Shown here one piece after another: positions 10,736 through 21,030 of a DNA stretch of 64,000 nt. The stretch lies in assembly GCF_902459465.1 (NCBI RefSeq), contig NC_047066.1, positions 14,511,047 to 14,575,046 of the forward strand. The letters run 5' to 3'. The DNA comes from Asterias rubens. Taxonomy: Eukaryota > Echinodermata > Asteroidea > Forcipulatida > Asteriidae. Under the pieces are notes generated by a model. That model was given only the letters and a program-made list of their open reading frames with translations, did no database searches and was not told where the DNA came from. The position numbers were made by a program, and so were the translations under genes. The first letter of the stretch is position 1. Every line of letters starts with the position of its first letter.

Positions 10736-11141
10736 TGTAACGAACTGAAACTGTGCGCCCCGCCGGTGCGTTGGAGTGGCCCCGCCGGATCTTGGAGGAC
10801 AACGCTCCCACGGCAGCTGGCTTGAACTTTTGGTGAACTGTTCTGTGATTGGACGAACTATCGATGATGTATAACATTGTATAACATAATTATAAGAGAT
10901 TATCCAGGTGCGCGGACCGGATGCGTTGTTTTGGCGCCTTTTCTAGCAATGTATTGTGTATGATTAAGATGTGTAGACAGACCAAATGTTGAGTTCAGTG
11001 AGTGAGCATGGAATAAGTTGTTCTTCTCGAAGTATTAAATAAATCAGTGTGTTTCATATTGAACGGAATTTGAGTTCGTTTGTTTTCTGTCTGCGTTTGG
11101 CTCCAGAGCAAACAAGGACCCTGGCCTGGCAGTACGTTACA
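10736..11141 (+). repeat. 3' LTR
   Basis: 406 bp, apparently identical to the 5' LTR and preceded by the polypurine tract at 10723-10735. Confidence 0.95.
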
Positions 11142-11230
11142 CTATCAACAGCTCCCCATTACTGTTACCAAAAAGGTTTTATATGATACAATTATTTTGA
11201 GTAATTACCAATAGTGTCCACTGCCTTTAA

Positions 11231-12103
11231 TGTACTTAGATCAAAGTTAAAACCCCATGTTAAGTCACGTACTGTATGTGTAGTTTTTTCTGCCTTTTCG
11301 TAATGATGTTAGAATGTCGCACGAAGAAGACTAAAAATAATGTCCGTCTTATCAACAATGATCACCACAAGAGGGCGTTGTACAGGTTTGTTGAGTGTGC
11401 AAATAAATCACAGAGCGCCACATTTTGCATTTTGACAGCCGGTGTGCATACTGCATGCTCTCTATTTATTAGTATAGTAAAGAGTTTTGTTAAACAGTCA
11501 AAAGTTTAGTAATGCAATTAATGTTTCAAAATGAAACGGACCAAGTGTAAAAAAAAGTGTTCAAACAAACGTGTGTGAGTTGCATCCAGAAACAGCCCCC
11601 CCCCGCGCTGTGTGATTCACACAGCAATCCACAGCAAGGTCAAGGAAGGAGGACCAAACAACCGAAGTCTGCGCTGTGATTTTGTGTGCAGTGCACACAC
11701 CGGTACACCGTTCATATCGTCGGGCATCATCAAGTGCCCCCTTTTGTAGTAGCAGAGAGGTTCTTAACAACCAATTGACAAGTAAGTACATAAGGAGAAA
11801 CTATAAATAATACTTACACGTATCGTAGCGTCATACGTTATCGACCCTCATATGTTTTCGGTCCCCAACTTTGATTCCCGTTTACCTCGAGATTGTGCAA
11901 GCTGCACCGGTGACAGAAGCTATGCAGTTTACTCACTGTCTGTATTTTCATCAGGCTTAATCATGCTGAGAAAAAAGTTTCCTGTCGTTGGTTATGCTCA
12001 AACATTTATAAAATGATTGATTTTTGGTACTAATCACTAAGTGCATTATTATGCCAACATTCAAATGAGTCAAAGAAACATCATCCAACCTCAAAAGTTC
12101 AAA
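11231..12103. other. Intergenic DNA; left half of repeat C near the end
   Basis: No gene I can support. A G/C-rich patch at 11580-11720 has an open minus frame without recognisable motifs. From about 11975 the sequence (TTTTTGGTACTAATCACT, TTATTATGCCAAC) aligns with 19090-19165, so it is the left part of repeat C, which the foldback element then splits. Confidence 0.5.
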
Positions 12104-13526
12104 TAGTAGGCCAGCCAAAGTGTGAAATTACACTTTGGACGGCATAGTTTGTTAATGGCTGGCATCCATGCTAGATGTATGGATCATGGGCTCGGGAAGA
12201 CGATTAGGGTGGATGCCCAGCTTGATTTTGAATTTTAAGGTCATTTTGGGGTAAAAAGGTAAAAAAAGGTCAAAAATCAATATTTTCAAAATTTGTGTCA
12301 AATTTATTCAGATTTGATAGATCTATCCATAAAATGTATTTTAAACTTTATGTTGATACTACAAACCTATGTAATTAACGTATAAACTTTGACCTTGTGC
12401 ACAAATGTATAGCAAAACGAAGTGTAAAAGTGTGATTATCTTGAAAAGGGTACATTTTGAGTACACCAATTATTTTTGCACTCCCCATCCTCATTGGTGC
12501 ATATATTGGTTTCAAACAACTTTTTTTGAAAGGTAAATATACCCAGGCAGTTTTTGAGAAAAAAAAAATAATTCAAATACCACCTTCATGTGGGGGTCTT
12601 ACCGACTCATTTTAAGGTCAAAATTTCAAATAAGGCAAAAATTTTGCATTTTTTTAATTTTCACAAAATTTAACCCCAAGTGATAGATCTATCAATAACA
12701 TGTATTTTTACGTTCATGTTGATATGACAAACGTATGTAATTAACGGATAAACTTTGACCTTGTACACAAACGTATACAAAAGCAAAACGTAAAAGTGTG
12801 ATTATCTTGAAAAGTGTACATTTTTAGTATACCAGCATTTTTTGGCACTCCCCAGCTCATTGGTGCATATATATGTTTCAAACAAATTTTTTGGGAAAGG
12901 TTAATGTACCCAGGCAGTTTAAAAAAAAAAAAAAAAATCAAATACCACCTTCGTGTAAGGTCATTTTGAGGTCAAAAAGTGCCAAAAATGTCAAAATTTA
13001 ATTTTTTTTGACTTTCTGCGCCTAATTTTACCCCAGGCGGCAGATCTATCCATTTAATATAGTTTCATGCCAAGTCTGTGAAATTATGAGTTAATCTTTT
13101 GTCTTGTACACAAACGTGTAGGAAAATTTAATCTTAAGTTGCAATTTTCTCAAAAAGTGCGTATCTTGAGCACAATACGGTGTTTTGCACTTCCTATCCC
13201 AGCAATGCATATAATTGTTTGAAAACAATTTTTTTTTTGAAAGGTCAATATACCAAGGCATTAAAAAAAATCATATCAGACTTTCTTATGTGGTAAAATG
13301 AAACAAAAAGGTACTTGTATGCTATTCACGCAGAACAGTTTGACATAGTTTTACAGTTTGACTTGGTGCCCTTTGATTTGCACCTTAATAAAACTAGCTC
13401 AAATCAAGCATCTGAGATAGGGGTAGTCTTCCAGGTAACCCCACTCTTTCTTTTAAGCTCATGTGTGTCCGTGTCAGTGTGAGAGATGAGACGTCCATGT
13501 ATTCCTAGTTTATGCTGTGTGAAGTT

Positions 13527-13665
13527 TCAGTGCATCTCTTGTTGGCGGTAACATCTCCAGGCACTTCTTCGCCTTATTTATCAAAGAGTTGGAGCCTGAC
13601 AAGGTTGATGATTTTATACCAAGGTGCACAAGTGTTACCAAACTGCTCAATGAGAGCAAGTTCTC
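13527..13665 (-). pseudogene. Decayed frame with LPPTRDALKLH motif
   Basis: Minus-strand translation gives KCLEMLPPTRDALKLHTA, with a stop directly after. A neighbouring frame gives IINLVRLQLFDK just upstream, so at least one frameshift separates them. From memory, a repetitive uncharacterised protein family in marine invertebrates carries an LF-x-KK...LPPTxxALxxH signature, and this matches its pattern. It lies in the interior of the foldback-like element, downstream of the 14588-15076 frame. Confidence 0.45.
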
Positions 13666-14587
13666 CTTAACGGCCGATTCCCTTGACACATATTAACTTC
13701 GCTTTTCGGAGACTTGCTTTTCCCAATGGTCATGTAGGAGAGGCTGTGTTGCATCATTTAAGAGCATGTAAGCTTGGCAAGTCTCTCAGTTACTGCACCG
13801 ATCGGGTAACTAATGTGCATTTATTTCCAAGTTTCTGACGCTTTTGAACACACAAATGTGACATTTCTCCACCTGCAAATCACTCTTATCCTTCATTGAC
13901 TGCCTCTATGCATGGAGCATCAACCGGGTGTCAGCCTGCTAAGGTGTCCTCAAAACGTCATCTCTCCTAAAGGACCATGGCTTCCGTAACATAAAGGAAC
14001 CCCCGCCTGTACTATTCCTCATCTTTCCAGTAGACCCTTGCCCTTTCTACAAAAACGTCTGACAAGAACTTGAGATCAGGTTTGTTCAATAGCCCATACC
14101 TGACGTGTATAGGTGTGGAACCCCGGTCTATCGATGAACTTTCGAATTGGCTTTTTCTTTCCCATTCTCTTCGACTGTGTCACTGCCTTGGTGGAGCCCT
14201 CTCCAATCTAGCGATCAAGACCAGGTTGTAGGTTCCAGTGGCAGCATTGAGCAATTGTTGCAGTAACTTTCTGTCCGTTTTGATAGGCTTTTGTACCGTA
14301 CATAATTCGTTTGTTTGAAACATTTGCATTGTACAGATCAGAGAAAGTTTTTGCGCAATGTTTTCTTCAGGGCGTCACTAAAACCATCAGTTTCTTGAAG
14401 CAGACGGTGCTTCCAGATGGTTATTATATACTGCGTTTCATGATTTGGAGTTGTTAGAAGATCACTTTACCACAGCAACTGGTGCATGTCTTTGGTTGTC
14501 AAAGACACCAGTGGTATCTCTCTAACAATATCAGAGTCTGTGTCATCTTCTTCGCCAAGGTTGGGTTTAGTCGGAACACATCAAATC

Positions 14588-15076
14588 TTACTGTTTGTTA
14601 TGAAAGCTTCTAAACATCATCAACATCTCTGCCTTCTTGAGGAGTTTCATATCTGCCAGATGAACACATCCATATCGATCAAAGTTACTGTGGTCATAGA
14701 TGATGGGGACGGCAGCATTACGGAAAAAGCTTCCAGATTGGTGATCAAGTATCTGTCTTTCCGAGTCCTGGATCTCAATCTCCACCATCACAATGTAATG
14801 AGACCACAGTCGGGAGTTTGGATTTCTAGAGTGCTTGTTGAATTTGTTTAAGCAGACGTAGTCCTCCCTTGAAAAAGATTTAAATCTCAAACTTTGGACT
14901 TGCCCGTTTAAGTTCATTTCTTCCTGAAGTGTATAGTGGCCGGGCAACTGTGATGATGGAATGTTTCTGACCTGTGTTATGTCCACAAACTGATTGATCA
15001 AAGTGATGAGATTGTCATTGCTGTCTGCTAGTGCCTGAAGAGTAGTGAGAATTCTTTCATCAAAGAAACTTGGCAT
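14588..15076 (-). CDS. Unidentified protein fragment inside foldback element
   Basis: 162-codon open frame, FFDERILTTLQALADSND near its start, then LPGHYTLQEEMNLNGQVQS, NSRLWSHYIVMVEIEIQD and FDRYGCVHLADMKLLKKA. The composition is that of a real globular protein and not of a repeat. Coding character continues past the stop in another frame (LGEEDDTDSDIVREIPLVSL, then LLTTPNHETQYIITIWKH after an in-frame stop), so it is probably an exon or fragment of a broken gene carried by the transposon. I do not recognise the family. It could be the element's transposase or a captured host gene. Confidence 0.45.
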   Translation of the reverse strand: MPSFFDERILTTLQALADSNDNLITLINQFVDITQVRNIPSSQLPGHYTLQEEMNLNGQVQSLRFKSFSREDYVCLNKFNKHSRNPNSRLWSHYIVMVEIEIQDSERQILDHQSGSFFRNAAVPIIYDHSNFDRYGCVHLADMKLLKKAEMLMMFRSFHNKQ

Positions 15077-16649
15077 AAAAGTATGTCAAGCTGTATTGGT
15101 TTTGGTGTGCCTGGTTACATGTAGCTCTGGAGTTAGCTTTGACTAATGGCACTCCAGATAAGAAAGTATACAATGTTCCACTGCACGATACCCCATACCC
15201 CCAATCGTAGCTACAATGTGTAGGCCTACCTAGGAAAAAACAAAATTTTACTGCAAAAAGAATGTTCAACTTTGTTAATTCACTAATAAAAGTTGTGTAT
15301 TTAACTGCATATAATGTACTTGGAAAGATTGGGAGTGTTGGAATAACTTTGATACAAACATGCATTTTTTGAGCACATCAAACTATACAACTACTATATC
15401 AAACTAATTGCATGAATCAGCATACGCATTTCTTGTTTCAATTTACCAATGAGGAAGGTGTAATATGAATATAGTTTAAACTAAAACTGCCTTGGTATAT
15501 TGACCTTTCACAAAAAAAGTTGTTTTCAAACATTTATATGCATTGCTGGGATAGAAAGTGCAAAAACACTGCTCAAGATACGCACTTTTTGAGAAAATTG
15601 CAATTGAAGATTTAATTTTCCTATACGTTGTGTACAAGACAAAGGATTAACTCATAATTTCACAGACTTGGCATGTCATTTTGACGATGAAACTATTTTT
15701 TATGGATAGATCTGCCGCCTGGGGTAAAATTTGGCGAAAAAATTAAAAAAAATTAAATTTTGACATTTTTGGCACTTTTTGACCTCAATATGACCTTACA
15801 CGAAGGTGGTATTTGAGTAATTTCTTTTTTCAAAAACTGCCTGGGTACATTAACCTTTCAAAAAAAATAGTTGTTTGAATACATAACTGCACCATTGAGT
15901 GCAAAAAAAGCTGGTATACTAACAATTTACACTTTCAAGATAATCACACTTTCACGTTTTGCTTTGCTATACGTTTGTGTACAAGGTCAAAGTTTATTCG
16001 TTAATTACATATGTTTGGCATATCAACATTAACGTAAAAATACATTTTATGGATAGATCTATCACTTCGAATCAAATTTTGTGAAAATTTCAAAAATGCT
16101 AATTTTTTGCTTTATTTGAAACTTTGACCTTAAAATAAGTCGGTAAGACCCCACATGAAGGTGGTATTTGAATTATTTTTTTTTCTCAAAAACTGCCTGG
16201 GTATATTTACCTTTCAAAAAAAGTTATTTGAAACCAATAAATGCACCAATGAGGATGGGGAGTGCAAAAACAATTGGTGTACTCAAAATGTACCCTTTTC
16301 AAGATAATCACACTTTTACACTTCGTTTTGCTATACATTTGTGCACAAGGTCAAAGTTTATACGTTAATTACATAGGTTTCTAGTATCAACATAAAGTTA
16401 AAAACACATTTCATGGATAGATCTATCAAATGTGAATAAATTTGACATAAATTTTGAAAATGTTGATTTTTGACCTTTTTTGACCTTTTTACCCCAAAAT
16501 GACCTTAAAATTCAAAATCAAGCTGGGCATCCACCCTAATCGTCTTCCCGAGCCCATGATCCAAACATCTACCATGGATGCTAGCCATTAACAAACTATG
16601 CCGTGGTTTTTTTTTCTAGAGCACTTTTTAAAGTTTGGCTGGTCTACTA

Positions 16650-17383
16650 AAAACAAAATTACTATCTGCTAGATTGAGTTTCATTCTGCTTTAGTCACTA
16701 GATGGATGATGTGAGGTGGTTACTATTTGGGATTCTATGGTGTGCCAATATGGGGAAAATATTAAAATATTTTAAGTGAAAATGACCAAAAATAATTTTT
16801 ATTTTATTTACTGAATACTGTAATAAATTCCGATTAAGCGTAATAAATATTAAGTCTACATTATATTAAAGATAAAATATCATAGATTGGTTTATTATCT
16901 CCTGAAACCAAACATTACTGGTCTGAAATGGGGGAAAACGGATTGTTATGAAGTGTGTGTGTTTCAAGGGGGGGGGGGGGGGGTGGGGTGTTTTACTTTC
17001 ATGCCTTATGATATCTCTGGATTCTAATATAGTAGCCAAAATGCCTTAGGACAAAATTGTAATTAAATTTGTTAAGTAGTAGTTGAATAATATTTTTGAT
17101 TTACTTTGCACGCCATACTAGCTTCTGAATATTCAATAAAATCCAACCAATGAAAGGTGTTAAAACATGTGCGTTGCTCCAATGTCGTGCATGCATAAGC
17201 ACTGTTAATGGCGGACTGTCTCTCGCAACGTAAAACCAAAACTTGAAAAATTTCGACACATCATGAAGTGTAAGGGTTATTGTTAAAAAATTGGATAGAT
17301 GATTTGAAAAAAAGAAATTTAGTTTTTGATTGTGAACAATTTTCCTGTTATCCTACTGAAAACACATGACACCAGGATAATAC
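16650..17383. other. Right half of repeat C, then AT-rich DNA
   Basis: 16660-16890 (TGCTAGATTGAGTTTCATTC, GGTTACTATTTGGGATTCTA, ACTGTAATAAATTC) matches 19175-19370 and is the right half of the repeat interrupted by the foldback element. The rest includes a G-run at 16968-16986 and no gene. Confidence 0.6.
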
Positions 17384-17662
17384 TAGTAAACTTGCGGGTA
17401 CAACCATCATGACCATGTGTAAATCTTTTTTATAAAAAAGGTGAGTGTTGGCTCTGAAAAGAGCCGGTTGGGCCTCGACTACTCCTAGAACTATCGGTTT
17501 CGTCCGGCTATCGTAATATAGTCGTACGAACCCGAAATAGTTCTAGGAGTAGGTCTCGACCAGAGTATAGTGTTCGAAACATCGAGACCCGACCGGTTCT
17601 TTTCAGAGCCAACACTCACCTAATTAAGAGATTTACACTTGGTTGTACCCACAAGTTTGCTA
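17384..17662. mobile_element. Hairpin MITE B with histone-type stem-loops in arms
   Basis: 279-bp inverted-repeat element, TAGTAAACTTGCGGGTACAAC...GTTGTACCCACAAGTTTGCTA, with arms of about 85 bp. Each arm contains a 16-nt stem-loop. The left one (17450-17465, minus strand) is GGCTCTTTTCAGAGCC and the right one (17595-17610, plus strand) is GGTTCTTTTCAGAGCC. Both are followed by CCAACACTCACC-like sequence. The first is identical to the metazoan replication-dependent histone mRNA 3' stem-loop core. No coding sequence is present. Confidence 0.8.
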
Positions 17663-17916
17663 TTTATTTATATACACATGTACATGTAGTTTCTTCTTAT
17701 CTCTCCACACCACCATGCAAAGCTTCAAACAATACTAAGTAAGTACATCACATATGTATAAGGGAATTTGAGAAAAAAGGTAGGCCTAACAAATATAGTA
17801 TGAGCATGATGAGATGAGAGAGTGAGCATGGGTGAGGTGGGGGGGAATTATGGTCATGAAGGTCGTCGAGGATAGCGGAACGAATGTCATCATCATGTTC
17901 CTCTCATCATGATCAT

Positions 17917-18034
17917 AGACCTTTTCGCAGATACCATTGTGCACGCGCAGACTGTCTAATGAGGTGCATTGCTAGACCACAATGCACCTAATTCCAAGCT
18001 TTACGTACGGGCCCCAGTATTTGCGAAAAGGTCT
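17917..18034. mobile_element. MITE D, copy 1
   Basis: 118-bp hairpin element with ends AGACCTTTTCGCA...TGCGAAAAGGTCT and an inner inverted pair around GAGGTGCATTG / CAATGCACCT. Related copies are at 24411-24576 and 28467-28611. Confidence 0.8.
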
Positions 18035-18110
18035 ATTGAGTATGGAGTAGGCAGGCGCAGGGGAGCTAGCCATACTCTTGGATGACTAGTGTAGTACATG
18101 TATACACATA

Positions 18111-18257
18111 TTGACTGGCAACGAGGTATTTAGTATACTTCTATTCCCACGAGGGACTTTGAGTGACCAGAAGAGCAGGGAAATAGGCTACTCCTCTGGT
18201 CACTCACAGGCCCGAGGGGGAATAGCCGTAAACTAGTTACCGAAATATGCCAGTCAA
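18111..18257. mobile_element. Hairpin MITE E
   Basis: Imperfect inverted repeat TTGACTGGCA...TGCCAGTCAA. Internal matching blocks are CTATTCCCACGAGGG / CCCGAGGGGGAATAG and GTGACCAGAAGAGCAG / CTCCTCTGGTCAC. Confidence 0.75.
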
Positions 18258-18686
18258 CATGTGTTTTATAACACAGCTCGTCGGTCTTAAATGTCAAATA
18301 AGAACAGAAAAAGGAGTTTTGTAGTTCACGGTTCAAGTTAAGAGAGGGCGCTGTTACCGCGGGCACTGTATATTCAAAGACTATTGCCCGCTCTGGTACT
18401 ATTCCCGAAACACGCGCGCGATCACTAGCCTATCTTATTAGTTCATCCCACGTGACCGTGTTTCAGCCAACCAGAATACAGAACGAGCAAGAGGTGTGTT
18501 ATAATGAAATTTACTACTCGGCTAGTCGCGACTATGACACTAGTCGTGACTAATTTTGAGTTCTCAAAAAAACGCAAATATAGTAAAATTTCAAGCTGAA
18601 AAGGGTTGAAGGTTTGTGTCATTGATGTCTGATGATTGTGTTTTTAGTACATAAATTATGTTGTCATGAATAGTCGTGAGCGACAC

Positions 18687-18835
18687 AATAGGAGACTTTC
18701 CAACGCTAGGCGGCAGCAGACATACCGGGTAAATTTCCATTGTTTACGTAGTTCTGAACATGCGCATAATTCTGAGAACAATGGATTTACCCGGTAAGTC
18801 TGCTGCCCTCTATCGTCCCAGAAAGTCTCCCATTG
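18687..18835. mobile_element. Hairpin MITE F
   Basis: Inverted repeat CAATAGGAGACTTTC...GAAAGTCTCCCATTG. Long arms include GGCAGCAGACATACCGGGTAA / TTACCCGGTAAGTCTGCTGCC, around a short central spacer. Confidence 0.85.
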
Positions 18836-19079
18836 GTTCACCAAAAACAAGTAGTCGCGATTTTTTGTGTAGTGGTCATGGTAGCACCATTAACCGAGTA
18901 CTTGAAAAATGGTAGCAAGACTTATCTGCTAATGACGTACCTTGTTTGATTTAATAATTATTTTTCTGGTTTATTCATTCACTGCACTGGCGGCCAAGCA
19001 GGCTGAAAAGCACATAATTACAAGTAAAAAATACAAAAACTATATTATTATTGTGTAATTGATGCTTCATCAATCAAAG

Positions 19080-19390
19080 AATAAAATCCTGTGGTACGTG
19101 ACGCTCAAACGAATATAAATTAGTAAATTTTTGGTATAGATCACTGTCGCTTTATTATACCAACAATCAAAATGATCGTCTGCTAGATTGAGTTTCATTC
19201 TCCTCCAGTCATTCAGTAGATTACATGATGTGGTTGCTATTTGGGATTCTATGGCTCGCCATAGTGGGGAAACAAATTCAAAAATATGTAAATTACATTT
19301 TTAATTTTTTTTTTATTACTGCATACTGTAATAAATTCTGATAAACATAATACATAGTATGCCACGTAATGTGAGATGCACGTATACGGC
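19080..19390 (+). repeat. Repeat C, uninterrupted copy (empty-site paralogue)
   Basis: Contains TTTTTGGTATAGATCACTG...ATACCAACAATCAAAATGATC...TGCTAGATTGAGTTTC without a break. The same sequence is split around the foldback element at 12104-16649. It shows the pre-insertion structure. Confidence 0.75.
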
Positions 19391-19559
19391 CTGCCCTACA
19401 AGATGGCCACTTTCGTTGCAGCAAAGTGTTTATTCAACACGGTCTATTGGAGCACCATTGTGACCACCTGGATCCCTTTTGTTAGAGTCCTTGGATTCAT
19501 TGTGTGGACTGCTCAACAATAACTAATCACATAAAAAACACTCTATACATGTACAGCCA

Positions 19560-19690
19560 ATTAACATCTGGTCCCAATTTCATAGAGCTGCTTTCAAAGT
19601 CAGAAAATAGTGCTTTCCGTAGTCTGCTAAGCAGAAATGAGCAGGATAGGCCTACTGGTAACTACATATTTAGTGACATGGTAATTTAGC
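19560..19690. repeat. Fragment of echinoderm-type repeat G
   Basis: GGTCCCAATTTCATAGAGCTGCTT followed by TGCTAAGCAGAAATGAGCAGGAT. This is the terminal part of a repeat also seen at 20879-21030, 24055-24235 and inside the TRIM units (CTCTATGAAATTGGGCCC). Confidence 0.55.
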
Positions 19691-19707
19691 TACTTTTTGT
19701 GCTTTAT

Positions 19708-20261
19708 AAAGGCACTGAACACGTTTGGTAATTCTCAAAACCAGTATTCTTGCTTGGTATATCCCCACATGCATAAAATAACAAGCCTGTGAACATTTGG
19801 ACTCAATTGGGATTGAAGTTGCAAGAAAATGATAAAGAAACACACCCTTTTTGTAGAAAATAGTGTGCTTTCAGATAGGAATAAAAGGCTTCTGGCCAGT
19901 AGTATTTTATTATTGTAGTGAGAAATTACCTCTTTCTCAAAAATTACAATACTTCAGAGGGTTACACACCTTTATTCCGACCCCCCTATAGATGTTCCGA
20001 CACCCCTATGTTCCGACACCCCTATGTTCCGACAAGTCAGCCTATATTCCGACACCCCTATATTCCGACACCCCTATGATGGAACATAAGGGTGTCGGAA
20101 CATAGGGATGTCAGAATATAGAGCAGTCACCTTTCAGAGGGAATTGTTTCTCACAATCTTTTATAGGCCTACTATCAACAGCTCTCTGTTGCTCACTACC
20201 AAGTAAGGGTTTACTCTAGTATACACGTATGAGTAATTACCAAATGTGTACAGAGCCTTTA
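19708..20261 (+). mobile_element. Family A-related MITE with hairpin insert
   Basis: A diverged family A element (AAAGGCACTGAACACGTTTGG onward, to CAGAGCCTTTAGG). It is interrupted at 19972-20132 by a hairpin minisatellite. The 9-bp duplication TTCAGAGGG (19963-19971 and 20133-20141) marks the insertion site. Confidence 0.8.
19972..20132. repeat. Hairpin-forming TTCCGACACCCCTATG minisatellite
   Basis: Five to six units of TTCCGACACCCCTATG/A, then the reverse complement (GTGTCGGAACATAGGG, ATGTCAGAATATAG). Both strands can therefore fold on themselves. It is flanked by a 9-bp direct duplication, so it arrived as a mobile unit. Confidence 0.8.
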
Positions 20262-20504
20262 GGCAGCTCTATTAAATTGGGCCCAGACGAGGTCTTCTGT
20301 TCCCAGCTTTCCCCAAAATGTTAGGGTGTCTTGGGTTGGGAGTGCTTTCTGAGTTGAAAATATGATGGCCCTATTGCTCACTTGCATGATGGAGGTTACA
20401 TCATAATAATATCGAAGTCTTAGGGCCTATAGCGCACACGTGTATCTACCAAACTAGGTACTCAAGGCGCTGAGTATTCAGAAAGATAGGTTATTGCAGT
20501 GATG

Positions 20505-20774
20505 TATTCTGAGACGCAATGGCGCATACAGCAGCCACAGCCAGAAACACCGGGGCGAACCCCTTCTTTTTCTAAAAAGTGCACTGGGTTCTTTTACATA
20601 CATTACACAACACATGGGATCAATGCCTTTACGCCCCATCCGAAGGACGAAGCAGTGGTAAAGAGTTTTGCTTTTAAAGGACACAAGTGTCACGGCTGGG
20701 GATTCAAACCCACACTCTGCTGATCAGAAACACCAGAGTGTGAACTCGGTGCTCTTAACCGCTCGGCCACGACA
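20505..20774 (-). mobile_element. tRNA-Leu-derived SINE
   Basis: The minus strand begins GTCGTGGCCGAGCGGTTAAG (A box) and, about 50 bp on, GTGGGTTTGAATCCCC (B box), folding like a class II tRNA. It is followed by GTCCTTCGGATGGGGCGTAAA and GTAAAAGAACCCAGTGCAC, a central domain I know from metazoan SINEs. It is a SINE and not a tRNA gene because of the long non-tRNA body. Confidence 0.85.
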
Positions 20775-20878
20775 CTTCCACTTCAAGTTGGAAGTGGGTG
20801 GGAACAAATTCAAAACTCTGTGCCCTAATGTGCAGTTCTGTAGACTGTGAAAAGGAGACTGTTTGTACAATCCGCATT

Positions 20879-21030
20879 AAGCAGGGCCAAATTTCACAGA
20901 GCTGCTTCAGCACAAAAAGGAGCTAAGCACAACAGAAAGATACTTTCTGGAAAAAAGGATAACAACTAAAATACCATACTGCTTATTTTTGCTTAGCAGA
21001 GACTTTTTTAAAAGCAATGTTTGCTTTCTA
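20879..21030. repeat. Repeat G fragment
   Basis: GGGCCAAATTTCACAGAGCTGCTT...TGCTTAGCAGAGAC: the same ends as the fragments at 19560 and 24055. Confidence 0.5.

Larger units (their letters stand above)
8279..11141 (+). mobile_element. Young non-autonomous LTR retrotransposon
   Basis: 2863-bp element with two 406-bp LTRs (8279-8684 and 10736-11141), both TGTAACG...CGTTACA. I find no difference between them by eye. A 4-bp duplication CTAT (8275-8278, 11142-11145) flanks it. The primer-binding site begins right after the 5' LTR with TGGTGGCAGCTAGTGGGAT, which resembles the complement of a tRNA-Leu 3' end. A polypurine tract AAGGAGGGGG precedes the 3' LTR. The interior has only a Gag-like reading frame. 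Protease, reverse transcriptase and integrase are absent, so mobility must depend on a related full-length element. Confidence 0.93.
7588..11230 (+). mobile_element. Family A MITE broken by two nested insertions
   Basis: The MITE body runs 7588-7870. It resumes for 16 bases at 8263-8278 and finishes at 11142-11230 (CTATCAACAGCTCC to CTGCCTTTAA). The first gap is a retroposon-like insert (7871-8262) and the second is an LTR retrotransposon (8279-11141). The order of events is read directly from the target duplications. Confidence 0.88.
12104..16649 (-). mobile_element. Foldback-like DNA transposon with compound arms
   Basis: 4.5-kb element with inverted arms of about 1.2 kb. The left arm (12104-about 13300) reads TAGTAGGCCAGCC...GGCATAGTTTGTTAATGGCT. 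The right arm (about 15485-16649) ends AGCCATTAACAAACTATGCC...GGCTGGTCTACTA. Each arm contains three diverged ~350-bp direct repeats with the order AGGTGGTATTTGA, CTGCCTGGGTA, AAGATAATCACACTTT, CAAGGTCAAAGTTTA, GATAGATCTATC, GACCTTTTT. Long arms made of internal repeats recall foldback elements such as sea urchin TU. The middle (13300-15485) has decayed coding DNA on the minus strand. Confidence 0.85.
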
